Counted from the first letter of the stretch, positions 38,563 to 49,112 are shown. The stretch is DNA of 64,000 nt from Luteitalea pratensis (GCF_001618865.1 NZ_CP015136.1:5305001-5369000), one strand, 5' to 3'. Numbers and translations are program-made. Notes: generated by a model not told the origin, from the letters alone.

Positions 38563-39706
38563 GGCTGTGCGTTCGCTTCGGCAAGGTGTCCAAGTGTAGC
38601 GCCAGGTCGGCGACATTGCTCAGCGTCCGGGCCGGCAGGAAGTCGTCCACGAAGGGCAGCGCCGCCTGCAGTCCCCGCGTCAGGGGCGCATAGTCGAGTG
38701 TGCCGATGAGGGGGTTGAGCCAGATGAGGCGATGACAGCTCCGCTGCAAGCGCTTGATCTGCTCGCGCAGCAGCAGCGGGTCGCCACGATCCCAGCCGTC
38801 CGAGATGAGCAGGACGACCGGTCCGCCCCGGAGCGCACGGCGCGCCCACTGCTGATGGAACTGCCGGAGCGCGTCGCCAATGCGGGTGCCCCCCGACCAC
38901 CCGGGCACGGATCGCGAGACCTCGGCCGCCGCCGCGTCGAGCCCGCGCGCGCCAAGCTCGGTGGTCACACGCGTGAGGTTGGTGGAGAAGACGAAGACTT
39001 CGACGCGGCGCTGTCGGCGCCCGATTGCGTGGGCGAAATGCAGGAGCATGCGCGAGTAGCGCTCCATCGACCCGCTGACGTCGCACAGCAGCACCACCGG
39101 ACGTTCGCGCATGCGCCGGTGCCGGCGCGGCAGTTTGAAGACGTCACCGCCCGTGCGCACGCTGTGCGCCAGTGCTCTTCGAAGGTCCACCCCGGGCCCG
39201 TGGCCGCGGACCCAGCGGCGCGTGCGGCGATCGCCCGGCCGCCACTCCAGCCGTTGCATCGCGGCGCGAGCCAGCGCGACCTCGGCCGCGGTGTACTCCG
39301 CGAAGTCCTTGTGTGCCAGCGTCTGCGCGTCACTCCATGTCTGCAGGATGCCCGATGGGGCGTCGGCGGCTTGCTGCGGGAGCGCCACCCCGGGACTCTC
39401 GAGATGCGCCTGGCCTCCGGAGCCAAGGCCGTCCTTCCGCGGGTCACCTTCCGGCCGGCGGGGGGCCGGAATCGAGAAATCGCCCTGCTCGCGCCAGAAC
39501 GCGTCGAACGCGCGGTCGAATACGGCGAGGTCTTCTCGACGATGGACGAGCAGGGCGCGGCACGCGTGGTACACGTCCTCGCGCGCACCGATGTCGACAT
39601 GCTGCAGCGCCTCGGCGATGTCGAGGAGGCGCCCGACGTGCACCTCCATGCCGAGCGTCCGCAGCAACCGGCCGAAGACGAGGACATTTGCCAGGAGGGC
39701 AGCCAT
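38534..39706 (-). CDS. coxE: CoxE-like VWA-domain protein
   Basis: 390 residues. The N-terminal half is helical and basic; the C-terminal VWA domain has the MIDAS motif LLCDVSGSMERYS near 205, then PGWSGGTRIGDALRQF and LISDGWDRGDP. CoxE works with the MoxR-type ATPase CoxD in maturation of the CO dehydrogenase active site. It lies 10 nt after coxD and overlaps coxG. The stretch at 80-115 is low-complexity Gly/Pro. Confidence 0.9.
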   Translation of the reverse strand: MAALLANVLVFGRLLRTLGMEVHVGRLLDIAEALQHVDIGAREDVYHACRALLVHRREDLAVFDRAFDAFWREQGDFSIPAPRRPEGDPRKDGLGSGGQAHLESPGVALPQQAADAPSGILQTWSDAQTLAHKDFAEYTAAEVALARAAMQRLEWRPGDRRTRRWVRGHGPGVDLRRALAHSVRTGGDVFKLPRRHRRMRERPVVLLCDVSGSMERYSRMLLHFAHAIGRRQRRVEVFVFSTNLTRVTTELGARGLDAAAAEVSRSVPGWSGGTRIGDALRQFHQQWARRALRGGPVVLLISDGWDRGDPLLLREQIKRLQRSCHRLIWLNPLIGTLDYAPLTRGLQAALPFVDDFLPARTLSNVADLALHLDTLPKRTHSHGHRRFLHV

Positions 39707-39716
39707 GACGCGCCAG

Positions 39717-40637
39717 TCAGCGTGTGGCCGCGCGGGCGACGAGGCTGGCGAGCACGTCGCCCCTCACCGCGTCGATGTCGTCCCTGGACTTGAGCGCGAC
39801 TCCGAGCGTGGCTTCCACGATCTCGGGATCGAGCGTTTCCCGGTCGAGCGCCGCCAGCGCTGCCGCCCAGTCGAGCGTCTCCGATACGCCGGGCCGCTTG
39901 TACAACTCCATCGCCCGCAGTCCCTGCACGAGCGCCGTCACCTGCGTGGCGAGGCGAACCGCGGCGTGTGGCACCCGCGCGCGCACGATCGCGAGTTCCT
40001 TCTCGAACGAGGGGTACTCGATCCACTGGTAAAGGCACCGGCGCCGCAGTGCATCGTGCACCTCCCGTGTGCGGTTCGAGGTGAGCACGACGATCGGCGG
40101 CTCGGTCGCGCGCACGGTCCCGAATTCGGGGATCGTGATCTGGAACTCGGCCAGCAGTTCGAGTAGGTAGCCTTCGAACTCCTCGTCGGCCCGATCGATT
40201 TCGTCGATCAGCAGCACGGCCGGCCGTGTCCGGGCCGGGTCGATCGACTGCAGCAGGGGCCGCTTGATCAGGAACGCGTCGCTGTACAACTCGCGCCGGG
40301 CAGTGGCGCGGTCAAGGTCTCGGGACGCCTCGAGAATGCGCAGCTCGACGAGCTGCCGGGCGTAATCCCATTCGTACACCGCGTGCGTGACGTCGAGCCC
40401 CTCGTAGCACTGGAGCCGGATGAGATCGGTGTCGAGCGCGGCAGCGATCGCGCTGGCCAGGGCGGTCTTGCCGACGCCGGCCTCGCCTTCGAGAAACAGC
40501 GGGCGGCCAAGTCGGAGTGCGAGGAACAGGGAGACGGCCAAGCCGTAGTCGGCGACGTACTGCTGCGCGGCCAGCCGCTCCTGCAGGTCGGGGATCGAGA
40601 CATTGAAGGGAGCGTGCACGTCACTGCTGCCCTTCAT
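39717..40637 (-). CDS. coxD: CoxD-like MoxR AAA+ ATPase
   Basis: 306 residues. Walker A GEAGVGKT at residues 51-58, the MoxR-type RLQCYEGLDVTHAVYEWDY block, Walker B LLIDEIDRADEEFEG, sensor 1 VVLTSNRTREVHDALRRRC and the C-terminal lid. MoxR ATPases pair with VWA proteins (here coxE) as metallochaperones. In Oligotropha CoxD is needed to build the Mo-Cu-S site, yet the linked CoxL here lacks the Cu-binding Cys. Its ATG lies inside the phosphatase gene (17-nt overlap). Confidence 0.92.
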   Translation of the reverse strand: MKGSSDVHAPFNVSIPDLQERLAAQQYVADYGLAVSLFLALRLGRPLFLEGEAGVGKTALASAIAAALDTDLIRLQCYEGLDVTHAVYEWDYARQLVELRILEASRDLDRATARRELYSDAFLIKRPLLQSIDPARTRPAVLLIDEIDRADEEFEGYLLELLAEFQITIPEFGTVRATEPPIVVLTSNRTREVHDALRRRCLYQWIEYPSFEKELAIVRARVPHAAVRLATQVTALVQGLRAMELYKRPGVSETLDWAAALAALDRETLDPEIVEATLGVALKSRDDIDAVRGDVLASLVARAATR

Positions 40638-42219
40638 ACCTCACCACCAGCAGCGACACGTCGTCAACGGCCGGGCGTCCGTCGCGGAAGGCGATCGACG
40701 CTTCGAGCAGCGCCCGCGCCATTTCGGTGGGGGTGCGGCCAGCCATAGTCTTCAGGGTATCGGACACGCCCTTGGTCCCGAAGTCCTCGCCGGTGTGGGA
40801 CGTCGATTCGCTGACGCCGTCGCTGTAGATGACGAGCGCGTCACCCGGTTCCAGCCGCAGTGTCTCCACATCCCAGGTCCCGAACGGCAGCAATCCGAGG
40901 ACGGGCCCACCGGAATCGAGCATCGTCACCTCGCCGGATCGGCGCACCAGGGCCGGCGCGCAATGGCCGGCGTTGGCGAGTTCGAGACGGCCGTCGGGAT
41001 ACAGGACGGTGGCGCCGAGCGTCAGGTACTTGTTGCCGGGGCTGTAGTTGAGGAGCTGGTTGTGCAGCGTCGGCAGGATTTGCGACAGCGGCTGCCCGAG
41101 GTCGTGCAAGAGGCGCAGCATGCCGGTCGCCAGCGCCATGATCAGCGAGGCGCCGACGCCCTTGCCAGAAACGTCGCCGAGGGCGAGCGCGAGGCTGCCA
41201 TCCGGGCGCGCCACCCCTTGATAAAGATCCCCCCCCACCGACGCCGCAGACTCGGTCTGGGCGAACGTCGAGGCGTAAGGCACCATCGGCGGCGCCTGCA
41301 GCAAGTACGCCTGGATGTCCTTGGCAAGCGTCATCTCGTGTTCGTACTTGGCCTTGGCCCGCGCTTCCTTGTAGAGGCGAGCGCTGTCGATCGCCATCGC
41401 GGCGTCGGCGGCGAGCGACTCGAAGATCGCGATCTCCTCGCGTGGTACGACCTGCGTGCTCGCCGGCCGGGAGACGAGCAAGGCTCCCACGGCGTCGAGG
41501 CGGCCGATGAACGAAGAGTCCTCGGCCAGGGCGCGCCGCGCCACCATCAGCGGGGTCGCGACCATGTCGGGCCGCACCTGCGCGGACGCCGCGATGAGCG
41601 TCTCGTGCATCGCCTGGCTGGTGAGGGTGCGGTGCCCCTTCACGGCCTGCCGGAGCAGGTCGAGTTCCTGCTGCGCCACGGGGGGCGGCGCCAGCTTGGG
41701 CAGGCGTAGCACCAGTTCCAGCTTCTGGTCGGCGTTGATGAGGGCCAGCGCACCGCTCTCGGCGCGCATGATCCGGATGGCGGATCGCAGGACCGCCGCG
41801 AGCACCTCGGGCAGGACGGCGGCGCTGTTCAACTGACGCGCGACATCGAGCAGTTCCTGCAGGTGGCGTACACCGGTGCTGCGGTCGTCGAGCCCGGCCG
41901 ACTCGAGCAGCGTCGCGATGGTCTCGCTGACGACCTCGAACTGGACCTGTCGGCCGAAGCGCACGCGGTCGCCGTCGCTGAGGATATGGGCGTTGACCCG
42001 CTGATCGTTGACGAAGGTCCCGACGGCGCTGCCGAGGTCCTCGAGCACGAGCGCATCCTCACGCCGGACGATCTGGGCGTGACGACGCGAGACGCTCGGC
42101 TCGGAGAGCACGACGCCCGACAGGGGATCACGGCCGATGACGATCGGCTGATCGGCGGGGACGATTTCAGTTGTCGCCTCGGGCGAGCTGGGGACGAGCT
42201 TCAAGCGGGCGGGAGGCAT
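40621..42219 (-). CDS. FHA-GAF-PP2C (SpoIIE/RsbU-type) serine phosphatase
   Basis: 532 residues. The FHA domain (about 20-105) has VIGRDPLSGVVLSEPSVSRR and HAQIVRREDALVLEDLGSAV. A GAF-like domain covers about 120-290, a short coiled coil follows (YKEARAKAKYEHEMTLAKDI), and the SpoIIE domain covers 310-530 with metal-site Asp in ASVGGDLYQG and ALGDVSGKGVGAS. FHA binds phosphothreonine; SpoIIE-type enzymes dephosphorylate anti-sigma antagonist proteins. Here the gene is first in an operon with coxD, coxE and coxG, an unusual partner set. Confidence 0.9.
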   Translation of the reverse strand: MPPARLKLVPSSPEATTEIVPADQPIVIGRDPLSGVVLSEPSVSRRHAQIVRREDALVLEDLGSAVGTFVNDQRVNAHILSDGDRVRFGRQVQFEVVSETIATLLESAGLDDRSTGVRHLQELLDVARQLNSAAVLPEVLAAVLRSAIRIMRAESGALALINADQKLELVLRLPKLAPPPVAQQELDLLRQAVKGHRTLTSQAMHETLIAASAQVRPDMVATPLMVARRALAEDSSFIGRLDAVGALLVSRPASTQVVPREEIAIFESLAADAAMAIDSARLYKEARAKAKYEHEMTLAKDIQAYLLQAPPMVPYASTFAQTESAASVGGDLYQGVARPDGSLALALGDVSGKGVGASLIMALATGMLRLLHDLGQPLSQILPTLHNQLLNYSPGNKYLTLGATVLYPDGRLELANAGHCAPALVRRSGEVTMLDSGGPVLGLLPFGTWDVETLRLEPGDALVIYSDGVSESTSHTGEDFGTKGVSDTLKTMAGRTPTEMARALLEASIAFRDGRPAVDDVSLLVVRYEGQQ

Positions 42220-42256
42220 GCGTTTCGCGTTAGTCCGAGCTTACTGCGTGACATGG

Positions 42257-42262
42257 TAGGCT
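42257..42262 (+). promoter_or_regulatory. Possible -10 of a leaderless PEGA-protein transcript
   Basis: TAGGCT lies 7 nt before the ATG at 42270, with no Shine-Dalgarno and no good -35. Confidence 0.3.
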
Positions 42263-42269
42263 GGCGGCG

Positions 42270-43085
42270 ATGCGCAGCCTCGAGGAGCCCGACGCCCCCC
42301 GAGGGCGTCGCCTGCTGTGGATTCTACTGGGCGTCGCGATGCTCGGCGGTCTCGTGGCATGGTACGCCACCACCCGCACAGCACCGCCGGACGCCCCGGC
42401 GAAGACCAATGCCGGGGCTTCCCTTACGGACGTTCCCACTTCGGGCAACGAACGGCCGGCCACGACCGAACGGCCGGGGTCAGGCGCCGGCGCGCGAGCG
42501 GCACCGCCAGCCGGCCCGCCGCGGCGGGCAGATCGCGCACCGGCACGCCCCGCAACGGCGACGCCTGCGCCGGCCGCGCGCGAGTTCCGCGTAACCACCG
42601 ACGTGCCCGGCGCGTATGTGTTCCTCGACCGCAAGTTCCTGGGCACGACACCGTTCGTGTCGCGTGACGTCGCTCCCGGCCGGTACCAGTTGAACGTGCA
42701 GGTCGAGGGACGTCCTCCCGTGGTGCGGACCGTCGAGGTCCTGGCCGACGCACCCACCACCGTGGACGTGACGATGCCTCCGGCTGCCAGGACGGCCGAG
42801 GCAAGGGCGTCGGTCGACATGGCGGTCGCCGTCGTGCACCAGCATGGCGTCGGCTCGTGTGACGGCACGCTGCGGGCCACCGGCGACGGGTTGCGGTACG
42901 AGACTGCCCACAAGGACGCGTTCTCGCTGCCCTACGCCAGCGTCGAGACATTCACCGTCGATTACGCAGAGAAGCGGCTCCGCCTGAAACAGCGCAGCGG
43001 GCGCGCCTGGAACTTCACGACGACGGCCGCGAATGCCGACCCGCTCTTCGTCTTCCACCGCGACGTCGAGGCCGCACGCAAGTAA
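42270..43085 (+). CDS. Membrane-anchored PEGA-domain protein
   Basis: 271 residues. One N-terminal transmembrane helix (about 12-34) is followed by a Pro/Ala/Arg-rich linker (45-105) and a PEGA domain at about 107-175 (FRVTTDVPGAYVFLDRKFLG, TPFVSRDVAPGRYQLNVQVE). The C-terminal domain of about 80 residues (HQHGVGSCDGTLRATGDGLR) looks like a small PH-like beta fold. PEGA domains are carbohydrate/S-layer-associated surface modules. The TAA stop starts the ATGCCTC array. Confidence 0.75.
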   Translation: MRSLEEPDAPRGRRLLWILLGVAMLGGLVAWYATTRTAPPDAPAKTNAGASLTDVPTSGNERPATTERPGSGAGARAAPPAGPPRRADRAPARPATATPAPAAREFRVTTDVPGAYVFLDRKFLGTTPFVSRDVAPGRYQLNVQVEGRPPVVRTVEVLADAPTTVDVTMPPAARTAEARASVDMAVAVVHQHGVGSCDGTLRATGDGLRYETAHKDAFSLPYASVETFTVDYAEKRLRLKQRSGRAWNFTTTAANADPLFVFHRDVEAARK

Positions 43086-43192
43086 TGCCCGATGCCTCAT
43101 GCCTCATGCCTCATGCCTGCCTGAGACCTGAGACCTGAGACCCGGACCTGAGACCTGAGACCTGAGACCCGGACCTGCGACCTGAGACGTCG
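43084..43192. repeat. Heptad-word arrays (ATGCCTC and CTGAGAC)
   Basis: ATGCCCG, ATGCCTC x3 and ATGCCTG run from the PEGA gene stop. They change at 43119 to CTGAGAC units arranged in a higher-order unit of about 28 bp that itself repeats (CTGAGAC x3 then CCGGAC). It occupies the spacer to the convergent HAD gene. Confidence 0.85.
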
Positions 43193-43268
43193 TGCCAGAG
43201 GGGCGGGCTGTCCGACTTGTGCCACCGTAGCCTTGGCGGAGGTGGAGCCCGGCCCACGCCGAGCCACG

Positions 43269-43958
43269 TCAATCGTCCAGCAACCACCGCCCCGGCCCCG
43301 CGAGGAACGCTTCGTAATCGGGCAGCACGGCATGTGGCGCCGGGATGTGCGCGTTGAACTGCTCGGCCGTGAATGTGGTGGCGACGCCGACGCAGGTCAT
43401 GCCCGCGGCGACGGCGGCGGCGACGCCGATCGGCGCATCCTCGAAGGCCAGGCATTCATCGGACGCGACGTGGAGACGTTCGGCCGCGAGCGCGAACACG
43501 TCCGGGAACGGCTTGCCGCGCGCGACTTCGTCGCCCCGGGCGATGATCGTGACGCGCGTGTCCAGGCCGGTCTCGGCGAGGGTGTGCAGCACGTTCTTCA
43601 GCGGCGCGGACGTCGCCACCGCCACACCGATGCCGCGCGTCTCCAGGCGGGACAGCATCGTCAGTGCACCGCGCACCAGCGCCAGCCGCCCACGCGACAA
43701 CTGGCGGTAGGCGCCCTCCTTCTCTTCCTCGAACCGCAGGACCTCCTCCATTCCCATCTCGCGCTCGAACAACATCGGAAAGATCTCGCTGTTGCGCTTG
43801 CCATCGATGCGACGCCGCAGGTCCATCGTCAGCGGCGGCAGGTCGTGCGCCTCGGCGAACCGCTCGAAGGCCTGGGCGTGCAAGGGCATGTTGTCGACGA
43901 GCGTGCCATCGAGGTCGAACACGACGGCGCGGGGACGGAATTTCGAGAGTTCGATCAA
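43269..43958 (-). CDS. HAD-superfamily phosphatase (beta-phosphoglucomutase-like)
   Basis: 229 residues, apparent start TTG 43958. HAD motif I VFDLDGTLVDNMPLHAQAF (nucleophile and acid Asp), a helical cap (FEEEKEGAYRQLSRGRL), motif II VATSAPLKN, motif III Lys in RGKPFPDVFALAAER and motif IV FEDAPIGVAAAVAAGM. The subfamily acts on sugar phosphates or phosphoglycolate; substrate unknown. The start is weak (TTG, no Shine-Dalgarno) but gives the usual spacing before motif I. Confidence 0.85.
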   Translation of the reverse strand: MIELSKFRPRAVVFDLDGTLVDNMPLHAQAFERFAEAHDLPPLTMDLRRRIDGKRNSEIFPMLFEREMGMEEVLRFEEEKEGAYRQLSRGRLALVRGALTMLSRLETRGIGVAVATSAPLKNVLHTLAETGLDTRVTIIARGDEVARGKPFPDVFALAAERLHVASDECLAFEDAPIGVAAAVAAGMTCVGVATTFTAEQFNAHIPAPHAVLPDYEAFLAGPGRWLLDD

Positions 43959-44047
43959 GGGAGAAGGGAGAACGAAGAAGTCACAAGGAAATCAAGAGGG
44001 GCAAGGACCAAGGGACGAGGTGAAAGGTACGTGGGTCGCGTTCCTCC

Positions 44048-44073
44048 AGGTAGCTGTAGGCTGTAGCCTGCTG
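44048..44073. repeat. Short heptad-word array (GTAGCTG / TAGGCTG)
   Basis: GTAGCTG, TAGGCTG, TAGCCTG, CTG on the plus strand, immediately after the GNAT gene stop (minus strand TGA). Confidence 0.6.
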
Positions 44074-44074
44074 T

Positions 44075-44902
44075 TCACGTCTCCCGCGCGAGAACGAGGC
44101 GGCTGTAGAGCGGCACGAAGCCGCGACGCTGCACGTTGGCCTGGGAACGCGATCCGGGCTCGACGGTGACTACGGTGAGGTCGCAGTTCGCGGCGCGCCC
44201 TTCGGCGAGGCGTGCGCTGAGCAGGGCGCTCTGCACGCCGCGGCGCCGGAACACCGGCAGCGTCGCCGCGCCGCACAGTTGATAGACACCGGTGTCGACT
44301 CGTGCCGCTGCAGCGCCCGCCGGGGCGCCGTGCAGGAACGCGACGTAGCGCCGCACTTCGTCGATGCCGGCAAACTGCCGCACCACCCGCTCGAGCATGC
44401 TGCTGTCGTACTGTTCGCCAGGCGCGTCGCGCCCGTCGACCGTTTCGGCCGCCGCGAAGCCAGCGACCGAGATGCGCGCCCACTCGTCGTCGTGGCCGCG
44501 CTCGATCCTGATGTCGGCCGGTACCGGATCGATGAGCGTCGCTCGCGACAGGTCGCGTCCGAGCACCATCTCGATCCGCTGCAGCCGATAGCCGCGGCCC
44601 TCGAGGCGCCTGATCGACGGGAAGTCACCAAGCGTCGCGATCTCCCACCCCGGATGCTCGCCGGTCGCGGCATACGCGTCCTCCACCCGATCGATGTCCT
44701 CGTCGGTGATGGGTTCCGCGATCCCGACGCCGATGACCTTCGTCATCGGCGCGCCTGGTCCGCAGTACACCGCGGCGCCGCTGCCCACGCGCATGCTGAA
44801 AGCGCCGTCCGTGCCCGTTCGACGACTCACTTCGGCCATCTCGAGGCTGAGGCGTGTGTCCGCGGCTTCGATCCGTTTGGCCAGCTCGATCGAGCCGGTC
44901 AT
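44075..44902 (-). CDS. GNAT-family N-acetyltransferase
   Basis: 275 residues. The N-terminal half is a degenerate GNAT repeat (VYCGPGAPMTKVIGVG). The C-terminal half has the acetyl-CoA loop LPVFRRRGVQSALLSARLAE near 215 and VVTVEPGSRSQANVQRRGFV, typical of GNAT motif A and B. Substrate unknown. Its ATG overlaps the acyl-CoA dehydrogenase stop (ATGA), and it is last in the cmk-rpsA series. Confidence 0.82.
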   Translation of the reverse strand: MTGSIELAKRIEAADTRLSLEMAEVSRRTGTDGAFSMRVGSGAAVYCGPGAPMTKVIGVGIAEPITDEDIDRVEDAYAATGEHPGWEIATLGDFPSIRRLEGRGYRLQRIEMVLGRDLSRATLIDPVPADIRIERGHDDEWARISVAGFAAAETVDGRDAPGEQYDSSMLERVVRQFAGIDEVRRYVAFLHGAPAGAAAARVDTGVYQLCGAATLPVFRRRGVQSALLSARLAEGRAANCDLTVVTVEPGSRSQANVQRRGFVPLYSRLVLARET

Positions 44903-46038
44903 CCGAGCACCGCGTCAGCGATGATCATGCGTTGGACCTCCGACGTGCCCTGGTAGATCTCGGTGGCCCGCACATCGCGAAACAGGCGTTCGACGGTCGA
45001 CCCGCGGCGGTAGCCTTCCGACGCCAGGATCTGCATGGCGCGATCGGCGGCCGCATGCGCGGCTTCCGACGCCGCCAGCTTGGCCATCGACGCCTCGAGC
45101 GTGCCGCGCTGCCCACGCACCCGCGCGGTGGCGGCCTTCCACGTGAGCATCCGGGCGGCCTCGAGGCCGGTCGCCATGTCCGCGAGCATGAACTGGATGG
45201 CCTGGTACTGGGCGATCGGCTGCCCGAACGCGACCCGGCGCTTTGCGTAACCGAGTGCTTCCTGGAGCGCCGCTTCGCCGACGCCAAGCGCCTGCGCGGC
45301 GATGGCTACGCGGCCGCCATCGAGGGCCTCCATGGCAATCGCGAAACCCTGGCCCGGCTGCCCGATCAGGTGACTCGAGTCCACGACCACGTCTTCCAGC
45401 AGGAGATCCATGCAGCCGAGGCCGCGCACGCCGAGCGAGTCGACGCGATTGCGGCGCAGCAGGCCTGGTGCATCCATCGGCACGAGGAAGGCAGACACGC
45501 CGTGTCCCCGCAGATCGGGACGCGTGGCCGCAAACACGATCACCACGTCGGCGGCTTCGGCGTTGGCCACCCACACCTTGCTGCCGGTCAGGCGGTAGCC
45601 GACGCCGTCGGCCGTCGCCATCGTCCGCTGGTTGGCCGCATCCGAGCCCGCCTGCTCTTCCGACAAGGCGAACGCGCCCACCGCCTCCCCGCGCGCCAAC
45701 CGGCGCAACCACTGTTCGCGGTGCGCGTCGGTGCCGTGGCGAAGGATCGTCTCGGCGACCAGGGAGTTGTTGACCGAGAGGATCACCGCCACCGTCGCGC
45801 TGGCACGGGCCACGGCTTCGAGCGCCAGCACGTACGCCACGTCGTCCTCGCCCGCGCCGCCCCATTCCGCGGGAATGGTCACGCCCATCAGGCCAAGGGC
45901 ACCGGCGCGCGCCACCAGGTCACGGGGGAAGGTGTGCTGGTCGTCAATCGATGCGGCGCGCGGCGCGACCTCTTCGGCCGCGAACTGCCGCGCGCGAGCC
46001 GCGAACGCGTCCTGTCGATCGGTGGGCTGAACCTGCAC
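44899..46038 (-). CDS. Acyl-CoA dehydrogenase (second copy)
   Basis: 379 residues. FAD-site motifs GAFALSEEQAGSDAANQ and LTGSKVWVANAEAADVVIVF, then the C-terminal VAFGQPIAQYQAIQFMLADM and IYQGTSEVQRMIIADAVLG. The catalytic Glu lies in the position used by short-chain acyl-CoA dehydrogenases. It is only loosely similar to the copy at 32 kb and is likely a different specificity. It is 12 nt after the HIT gene, inside the ribosomal-protein S1 series. Confidence 0.93.
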   Translation of the reverse strand: MQVQPTDRQDAFAARARQFAAEEVAPRAASIDDQHTFPRDLVARAGALGLMGVTIPAEWGGAGEDDVAYVLALEAVARASATVAVILSVNNSLVAETILRHGTDAHREQWLRRLARGEAVGAFALSEEQAGSDAANQRTMATADGVGYRLTGSKVWVANAEAADVVIVFAATRPDLRGHGVSAFLVPMDAPGLLRRNRVDSLGVRGLGCMDLLLEDVVVDSSHLIGQPGQGFAIAMEALDGGRVAIAAQALGVGEAALQEALGYAKRRVAFGQPIAQYQAIQFMLADMATGLEAARMLTWKAATARVRGQRGTLEASMAKLAASEAAHAAADRAMQILASEGYRRGSTVERLFRDVRATEIYQGTSEVQRMIIADAVLG

Positions 46039-46050
46039 CCGTCTAGGCTA

Positions 46051-46554
46051 TCAGAGGGCGGCAGCCGCGGCCTCGACGAAGAGCGGCCGCAAGCGGATCG
46101 CCGTCGCGTCGAGCGACTCGGGCAACACGCGGCTCTCGCCGACCGTGGTCATGAAATTGGTGTCGCCGTTCCACCGCGGCACGAGGTGGATGTGCAGGTG
46201 CTCGGCCAGGCCAGCGCCGGCCGCGCGGCCGATGTTGATGCCGACGTTGATGCCGTGCGGCTGGTACGCCGTCCGGAGCACGATCTCGGCGCGCTGCGTC
46301 AGCTGCATCATCTCGTGCAGTTCGTCGGGCGTCGCTTCGGCCAGGGTCGCGATGTGACGACCGGGCACGACCATCAGGTGGCCGTTGTTGTAGGGGAACA
46401 GGTTCAGGATGACGAAGCACATGGTGCCGCGATGCACCACGAGCGCGGCCTGTCCAGGATCAGTGCCGGTGTCGGCCGTGCAGAACACGCAGCCGGGCGG
46501 CGCATGGCCGCCGGTGACGTACTGCAGTCGCCAGGGGGACCAGAGGTGATCCAT
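46051..46554 (-). CDS. HIT-family nucleotide hydrolase/phosphorylase
   Basis: 167 residues from ATG 46554 (MDHLWSPWRLQYV). The opening and CVFC match the HIT branch related to Ap4A phosphorylase/FHIT-like proteins. NLFPYNNGHLMVVPGRHIAT is followed by the histidine triad HLHIHLVPRW near 135. It hydrolyses dinucleoside polyphosphates or AMP conjugates. It lies 4 nt after the HU/IHF gene. Confidence 0.88.
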   Translation of the reverse strand: MDHLWSPWRLQYVTGGHAPPGCVFCTADTGTDPGQAALVVHRGTMCFVILNLFPYNNGHLMVVPGRHIATLAEATPDELHEMMQLTQRAEIVLRTAYQPHGINVGINIGRAAGAGLAEHLHIHLVPRWNGDTNFMTTVGESRVLPESLDATAIRLRPLFVEAAAAAL

Positions 46555-46558
46555 CGCC

Positions 46559-46894
46559 TCAGGACGCGACGGGCGCGGTATGGACCTCGGCCTCGACGGT
46601 CTCGAGATCATCGCCCGCGGTGGCGTTGATGAGGTCCTTCAGTTCCTTGCCGGGCTTGAAGTACGGCACGTGCTTGGAGGGCACGTCCACGCGATCGCCG
46701 GTCTTGGGATTGCGGCCCTTGCGGGGCTCGCGACGACGCAGGCGGAAGCTGCCGAAGCCGCGGAGTTCCACCTTGTCGCCCGCGTGCAGCGCGCGGATGA
46801 CCGACAGGAACACCGTCTCGACGATGAGCTCGGCGTCCTTCTTGGTGAGTTCGGAGACGCGGGAGACCTCTTCGACGAGATCCGCCTTGGTCAT
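46559..46894 (-). CDS. HU/IHF-family nucleoid protein
   Basis: 111 residues. A complete HU fold (MTKADLVEEVSRVSELTKKD, then the arm signature FGSFRLRRREPRKGRNPKTG with the Pro-containing beta ribbon and VPYFKPGKELKDLIN). A Glu/Thr-rich tail of about 20 residues is extra. Position right after rpsA is the classical place of ihfB (cmk-rpsA-ihfB). GAGGA lies 6 nt before the ATG. Confidence 0.92.
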   Translation of the reverse strand: MTKADLVEEVSRVSELTKKDAELIVETVFLSVIRALHAGDKVELRGFGSFRLRRREPRKGRNPKTGDRVDVPSKHVPYFKPGKELKDLINATAGDDLETVEAEVHTAPVAS

Positions 46895-46960
46895 GGGTGT
46901 CCTCGGAAAAACAGGACGCCGGGGAGAGGAAGGCTCCCCCGCCCGGTGTCACTGCGGCAC

Positions 46961-48724
<1,764 letters not shown>

Positions 48725-48813
48725 GCGTACTGAATCCTCCTCGGTGGCATTTGCCGGTCTTTACAGCGCCGGCGGCTGTCGGTGGTGGCACGCGCTATGC
48801 GGGCAACCGACAG

Positions 48814-48842
48814 AATTTACACCATTTAGCGCCGTTCGTCAA
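48814..48842 (-). promoter_or_regulatory. rpsA promoter
   Basis: Minus strand TTGACG (48842-48837), 17-bp spacer, TAAATT (48819-48814). The predicted leader is about 83 nt. It separates rpsA transcription from cmk. Confidence 0.75.
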
Positions 48843-48855
48843 AGCAAGCCGGCCC

Positions 48856-49112
48856 GTCGACCTGAAGGTCGACGGCTACGGTCTTCGGCGGAGCCGTCGC
48901 ACATCGGACGCGGGTCGCCGCCGCCCCGGGAAACACCGAGCACTGGCGAGGGCCGACGGCGTCTCGAGCCCTCCGGGCGACTCTGTAGGCGTCGACCTTT
49001 GGTCGACGCGGGAGCGTAGGGGCCGGTCGACCTGAAGGTCGACCGCTACGGCCCCTGATGGAGTCGTCGGAGCCATGGCGCGAGCAATGTAGGCGTCGAG
49101 CTTGCTCGACGC
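48856..49112. repeat. Array of four GTCGAC-type hairpins
   Basis: Hairpins at 48856-48873 (GTCGACC-TGAA-GGTCGAC form), 48989-49009 (GCGTCGACC-TTT-GGTCGACGC), 49025-49044 (GGTCGACC-TGAA-GGTCGACC) and 49093-49112 (GCGTCGAGC-TT-GCTCGACGC). Short conserved flanks CTACGG or TGTAGG tie them together as one family, in both orientations. Confidence 0.85.

Noticed and set aside
43084-43192. CRISPR array
   Set aside because: Repeats of 7 bp follow without spacers; no cas genes are in the window.
46905-46960. Intrinsic terminator between rpsA and the HU/IHF gene
   Set aside because: A GGGGAG...CTCTCCCC hairpin and a short T-run exist but are well separated and overlap the HU ribosome binding site; attenuation is possible but not supported.
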